Positions 61,254 through 64,000 of a stretch of DNA of 64,000 bases are shown one piece after another (position 1 is the first letter of the stretch; each line of letters begins with the position of its first letter). The translations under genes and the position numbers were made by a program. Location of the stretch: the NCBI GenBank assembly GCA_963803115.1, contig CAWDLN010000018.1:434001-498000 (forward strand), written 5' to 3'. The notes under the pieces were generated by a model, which saw only the letters and a program-made list of their open reading frames with translations, did not search any database and was not told where the DNA came from. Source of the DNA: DATBGZ01 sp963803115 (GTDB lineage: Bacteria > Actinomycetota > Actinomycetes > Mycobacteriales > Micromonosporaceae).

Positions 61254-61900
61254 CTGTCCAACAGACGACAGCGGCGGTGTCGGTTCCGCGATTCCGACAA
61301 ACTGGACGCGACGATCGGTGCATACTGCTTCCTGAGTTGGCGTCACGTATCGGAAAGCTGGGCTCGACGTTAACCAGTCGTTGATTGAATGAGCCAAATT
61401 TCGCCACGGTACGTAACTGGTTACAAGGGCCGTCGCGGACGAGTGCCATTACCGTCCGTCGTCGACGGCCCGCCCAGCCACCAATCGCGCGCATGACGGC
61501 GCCATGACCGTTTGAAGGAGGCGCGGTGGGGCGAGTGTCCGGAGTTGGAGGACGTCGGGCCGCTCCACAGCGCTTGGCAAGCCTGGACCTGGTCGGCCCC
61601 GGTACAGCAAAGGGAGCCGCGGGCAAGGCAAGCACCACGGGCGACTCAGGCACCAAGGCGACCACGGATACAAGAAGTGGTGTCGAAGGTCACGGTCCGC
61701 AGCGAGACAAGAACTTAAATGATATTGCGCTCCGTCACCATGGCGTTAGGCTTCGTCCGTCCCGCGTTAATGATGTCTATGGAGAACGAGATACGACTGT
61801 GACCGGTGCGCTGGCGCTCGCCGCTGGAGCGGGGGGCGGAGAAGAAGCAGAGTCCGATTCCGCGCCACCGGCAGTGGCGGTAGCTGTGGCTCCCGTCGGG
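61254..61900. other. Long intergenic region before the M20 amidohydrolase
   Basis: A strong GAAGGAGG (61514-61521) precedes GTG 61526, which is in frame with the amidohydrolase. The intervening codons lack GC3 bias, and the part around 61715-61800 is AT-rich (CTTAAATGATATTGC), so I treat most of it as non-coding. TTAACCAG (61371) and CTGGTTAC form a spaced inverted pair. GTG 61799 is another possible start. Confidence 0.4.
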
Positions 61901-63106
61901 ATGATGCCGATGGAGACCACGTTGCCGGGTCGACTTGACAGCTGGCTCGCCGCGCACGAGACGGAGCTGGTCGCTCTTCGCCGTCGCATTCACGCCCATC
62001 CCGAGCTCTCGGGGCAAGAGTTCGACACCGCCGCCATGGTCGCGTCCAAGCTTCGCGCGGCCGGCCTCAAGCCGCGCCTGCTGTCCACCCGCAACGGGGT
62101 GATCTGTGACATCGGTTCCGGTGAGCGGATCGTCGCCCTACGGGCCGATCTGGACGCCCTTCCGCTGGCGGATGTCAAGAACGTGCCGTACAGGTCCACT
62201 GTGGACAACGTCTGCCATGCATGTGGTCACGACGTCCATACCTCGATTTTGGTCGGAGTGGGTCGAATACTCGCCGAGCTGAACCGCAAGGGCGAGTTGC
62301 CCGGCCGGGTGCGTCTGATCTTCCAACCGAGCGAGGAACAGTTCCCCTCTGGCGCTCCCGAGGTGATCGCCGAAGGTGGATTGAAGGACGTCGAGTCGAT
62401 CTTCGCCTTGCATTGCTACCCGCAGCTGCCGGCTGGCTCTGTTGCGGTCCGGTCGGGTCCGATCACCGCCGCCGCGGACAAGCTGGACGTACGGCTGACC
62501 GGCCCCGGCGGGCATACCGCTCGACCGCACCTGACCGTGGACTTGGCGTACGCACTTGGTCGCGTCGTCACCGAGGTACCGGCGCTGCTCTCGCGCCGGC
62601 TGGACCCGCGTGCTGCGGCCAGCCTGGTATTCGGCGCCGTCCGGGCGGGCGAGGCACACAACGCGATTCCCAATGAGGGCTTCGCTCGCGGCACCGTCCG
62701 CGTGCTCAACCCGGAGGCCTGGCGGCGTCTGCCTGAGCTCGTGCCTGCGCTGGTCCGCGACGTTGTCGCCGGAACCGGCGCCGAGGCGCACATCGAGTAC
62801 GTGACCGGAGTCCCGCCGGTGGTCAACGACCGGGTCGCTACGGCGATCGTCGCTGGCGCGGCGGCGGCCGCGCTCGGCGCGGATCGGGTGGCCGAGGCCG
62901 AGGTCAGCATGGGTGGCGAGGACTTCTCGTTCTACCTGGAGCAGGTGCCCGGCACGATGTTCCGGCTGGGCGTAGGAAAGCCGGGCACGCAGTCATCGAT
63001 GGACATTCACCAGTCCACATTCGACATCGACGAATCGGCGATCGGCTACGGCATCCGCGTCTTCGTGCACACCGCCCTGGCCGCGCTCTCCTCGGGCACC
63101 ATCTAG
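61901..63106 (+). CDS. M20-family amidohydrolase (metallopeptidase-like)
   Basis: 401 residues from ATG 61901. M20D pattern: LVALRRRIHAHPELSGQEFD, VALRADLDALPL, the metal site HACGHDVHTSILVGV, FQPSEEQFPSGAPEVI, LTGPGGHTARPHLTVDLAYA and SMGGEDFSFYLEQVPG. Family members hydrolyse N-acyl amino acids or related amides. In actinobacteria such genes often sit beside nucleoside-salvage genes, as here, though no functional link is proven. The start is uncertain (61526, 61799 or 61901); family homology begins just after 61901. Confidence 0.88.
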   Translation: MMPMETTLPGRLDSWLAAHETELVALRRRIHAHPELSGQEFDTAAMVASKLRAAGLKPRLLSTRNGVICDIGSGERIVALRADLDALPLADVKNVPYRSTVDNVCHACGHDVHTSILVGVGRILAELNRKGELPGRVRLIFQPSEEQFPSGAPEVIAEGGLKDVESIFALHCYPQLPAGSVAVRSGPITAAADKLDVRLTGPGGHTARPHLTVDLAYALGRVVTEVPALLSRRLDPRAAASLVFGAVRAGEAHNAIPNEGFARGTVRVLNPEAWRRLPELVPALVRDVVAGTGAEAHIEYVTGVPPVVNDRVATAIVAGAAAAALGADRVAEAEVSMGGEDFSFYLEQVPGTMFRLGVGKPGTQSSMDIHQSTFDIDESAIGYGIRVFVHTALAALSSGTI

Positions 63107-63131
63107 GCTCGTCCGCCGATTTCTTTGCGCT

Positions 63132-63187
63132 GACCTTGGGCGAATGCGCGTGCTCGGAGATCGAATCACGCGCATATGCCCAAGGTC
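63132..63187. terminator. Bidirectional terminator
   Basis: GACCTTGGGC / GCCCAAGGTC and ATGCGCGT / ACGCGCAT form an 18-bp two-part stem with a 2x2 internal loop. It lies between the convergent amidohydrolase (+) and DUF4349 (-) genes. Confidence 0.85.
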
Positions 63188-63196
63188 GTCGCGGTG

Positions 63197-64000
63197 TTAG
63201 GGCGTCGGGGCCGGTGTCGGAGGTGGTGGCTGTGGCGGCGCGGGTGGGGTGGCCGGGGCGAGCAGTGGCGCCGGGGGTCCTGCCGTCGGGCGCGTCCGAC
63301 TCCGGCGACGGCCCATGAGCCACAGCACGAGCCACAACGGCACGCCGATCGCGATGGCCCACGGAAGCAGCCATCCGGCCACCGTCAGTACGATCTTGAC
63401 CGACGCGAGAAAGCCCTTCCAGCCGCTCTTCAGCCCGGCCATGAAGCCGGTTTCCGGCTCGTCGGGCCCGACCGCCGGCGCCGCGGGGCCGTGCAGCACC
63501 ACGGTGATTGTCGCCAGCGCCACCAGCCCGGCGAACTTGGCCCGCCGTTGCTTGAGCGAGTCGAGGTCGGCCTGGCGGCGAGTCAGCTCGCTCTCGATCG
63601 AGACGATCTCAGCGATCGTCTGGGCCCGGGCAAGAAGGTCCCGTACGCGTTGCACGCTCGCCTCTTGTGTGGCGATGCGGGCGTCCAGGTCGACCAGGCT
63701 GTCCGTGACGTCCTGCGCCTGGACCTGCCGGTTCTCCTCGGTGCCGAGCTTAGCCATGGCGTCCAATGTGGAGTTGAACTTGTCCGCCGGCACGCGGAGG
63801 ATCAGGACCGCCTGAGATCGGTCAGCGTCGATGGTTCGGTTGTCGCCGCCGACGAGGCCACCCAGGCCGACAGCCATCGCGATCGCCCGGTCTGCCGAGC
63901 TGGCGACGGCGTCCACCTTGACCGTGATGGTGCCGGTGTAGATGAGTGATCGTTCGTCGGCCGGCGCCTCGGCCGGCCCTGCCGAGGGCGCTGGCAAGGG
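63197..64000 (-). CDS. DUF4349 membrane protein, 5' end outside the window
   Basis: The 266 visible residues contain the DUF4349 domain: RSLIYTGTITVKVDAVASSA, LILRVPADKFNSTLDAMAKL, QVQAQDVTDSLVDLDARIAT, then a coiled coil LTRRQADLDSLKQRRAK. One membrane helix follows (ILTVAGWLLPWAIAIGVPLW) and a Pro-rich cytoplasmic tail. Family members are exported lipoproteins or anchored proteins of unknown function. The start and any lipobox lie beyond base 64000. Confidence 0.85.
   Translation of the reverse strand, partial: PLPAPSAGPAEAPADERSLIYTGTITVKVDAVASSADRAIAMAVGLGGLVGGDNRTIDADRSQAVLILRVPADKFNSTLDAMAKLGTEENRQVQAQDVTDSLVDLDARIATQEASVQRVRDLLARAQTIAEIVSIESELTRRQADLDSLKQRRAKFAGLVALATITVVLHGPAAPAVGPDEPETGFMAGLKSGWKGFLASVKIVLTVAGWLLPWAIAIGVPLWLVLWLMGRRRSRTRPTAGPPAPLLAPATPPAPPQPPPPTPAPTP

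Noticed and set aside
61526..61900. N-terminal extension of the M20 amidohydrolase
   Set aside because: Good ribosome site but no GC3 bias, an AT-rich middle and no family similarity; kept as an open alternative start, not as the call.

Overview
This window comes from a high-GC Gram-positive actinomycete. Coding is GC3-rich with many GTG and TTG starts. It carries a conservon (sensor kinase, roadblock, DUF742, GTPase), an actinobacterial trpS - 2'-5' RNA ligase - YihY block, a glmU-prs-rplY-pth block, and a GAGCGAG-type extragenic repeat that I recall from Micromonosporaceae-like genomes. A Micromonosporales/Frankia-like sporulating lineage is my best guess; there is no rRNA or other direct taxonomic marker.

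Layout. 0.1-1.1 kb: acyl-CoA desaturase. 1.27-5.99 kb: a degraded element integrated into tRNA-Gln, bounded by 46-bp direct repeats with paired arm-type repeats at both ends, carrying a truncated tyrosine integrase, relics, a fused BrnT-like/ribbon-helix-helix protein, and scars of further integrations. 6.2-13.8 kb: esterase, glmU, prs, rplY, pth, then cysD-cysN preceded by a tandem leader-ORF repeat. 13.8-15.1 kb: a heavily frameshifted periplasmic-binding-protein pseudogene. 15.1-22.1 kb: galE, a CBS-domain protein, trpS, RNA ligase, YihY and an acidic protein. 22.1-25.7 kb: a LacI-controlled alpha-glucoside locus that has lost its transporter by an internal deletion. 25.6-28.6 kb: methyltransferase, TetR and a YhgE-like membrane protein.

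28.7-41.5 kb and 50.3-63.1 kb together form a nucleoside uptake and salvage region: BMP lipoprotein, ABC ATPase and two permeases, cytidine deaminase, thymidine phosphorylase, adenosine deaminase, deoxyribose-phosphate aldolase, an aldehyde dehydrogenase pair, uracil phosphoribosyltransferase, a phospho-sugar mutase and an M20 amidohydrolase. It is split by the conservon (41.7-46.3 kb) and by a convergent pair consisting of a second roadblock protein and a protein that looks like a domesticated, catalytically dead IS110 transposase carrying the same C-terminal tail as the conservon kinase. That last protein is the most novel observation here.

Several otherwise conserved genes (BMP lipoprotein, ABC ATPase, MMPL transporter, binding-protein pseudogene) contain single-base frameshifts. 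Some may be sequencing errors; the pseudogene at 13.8 kb has too many to be explained that way alone.
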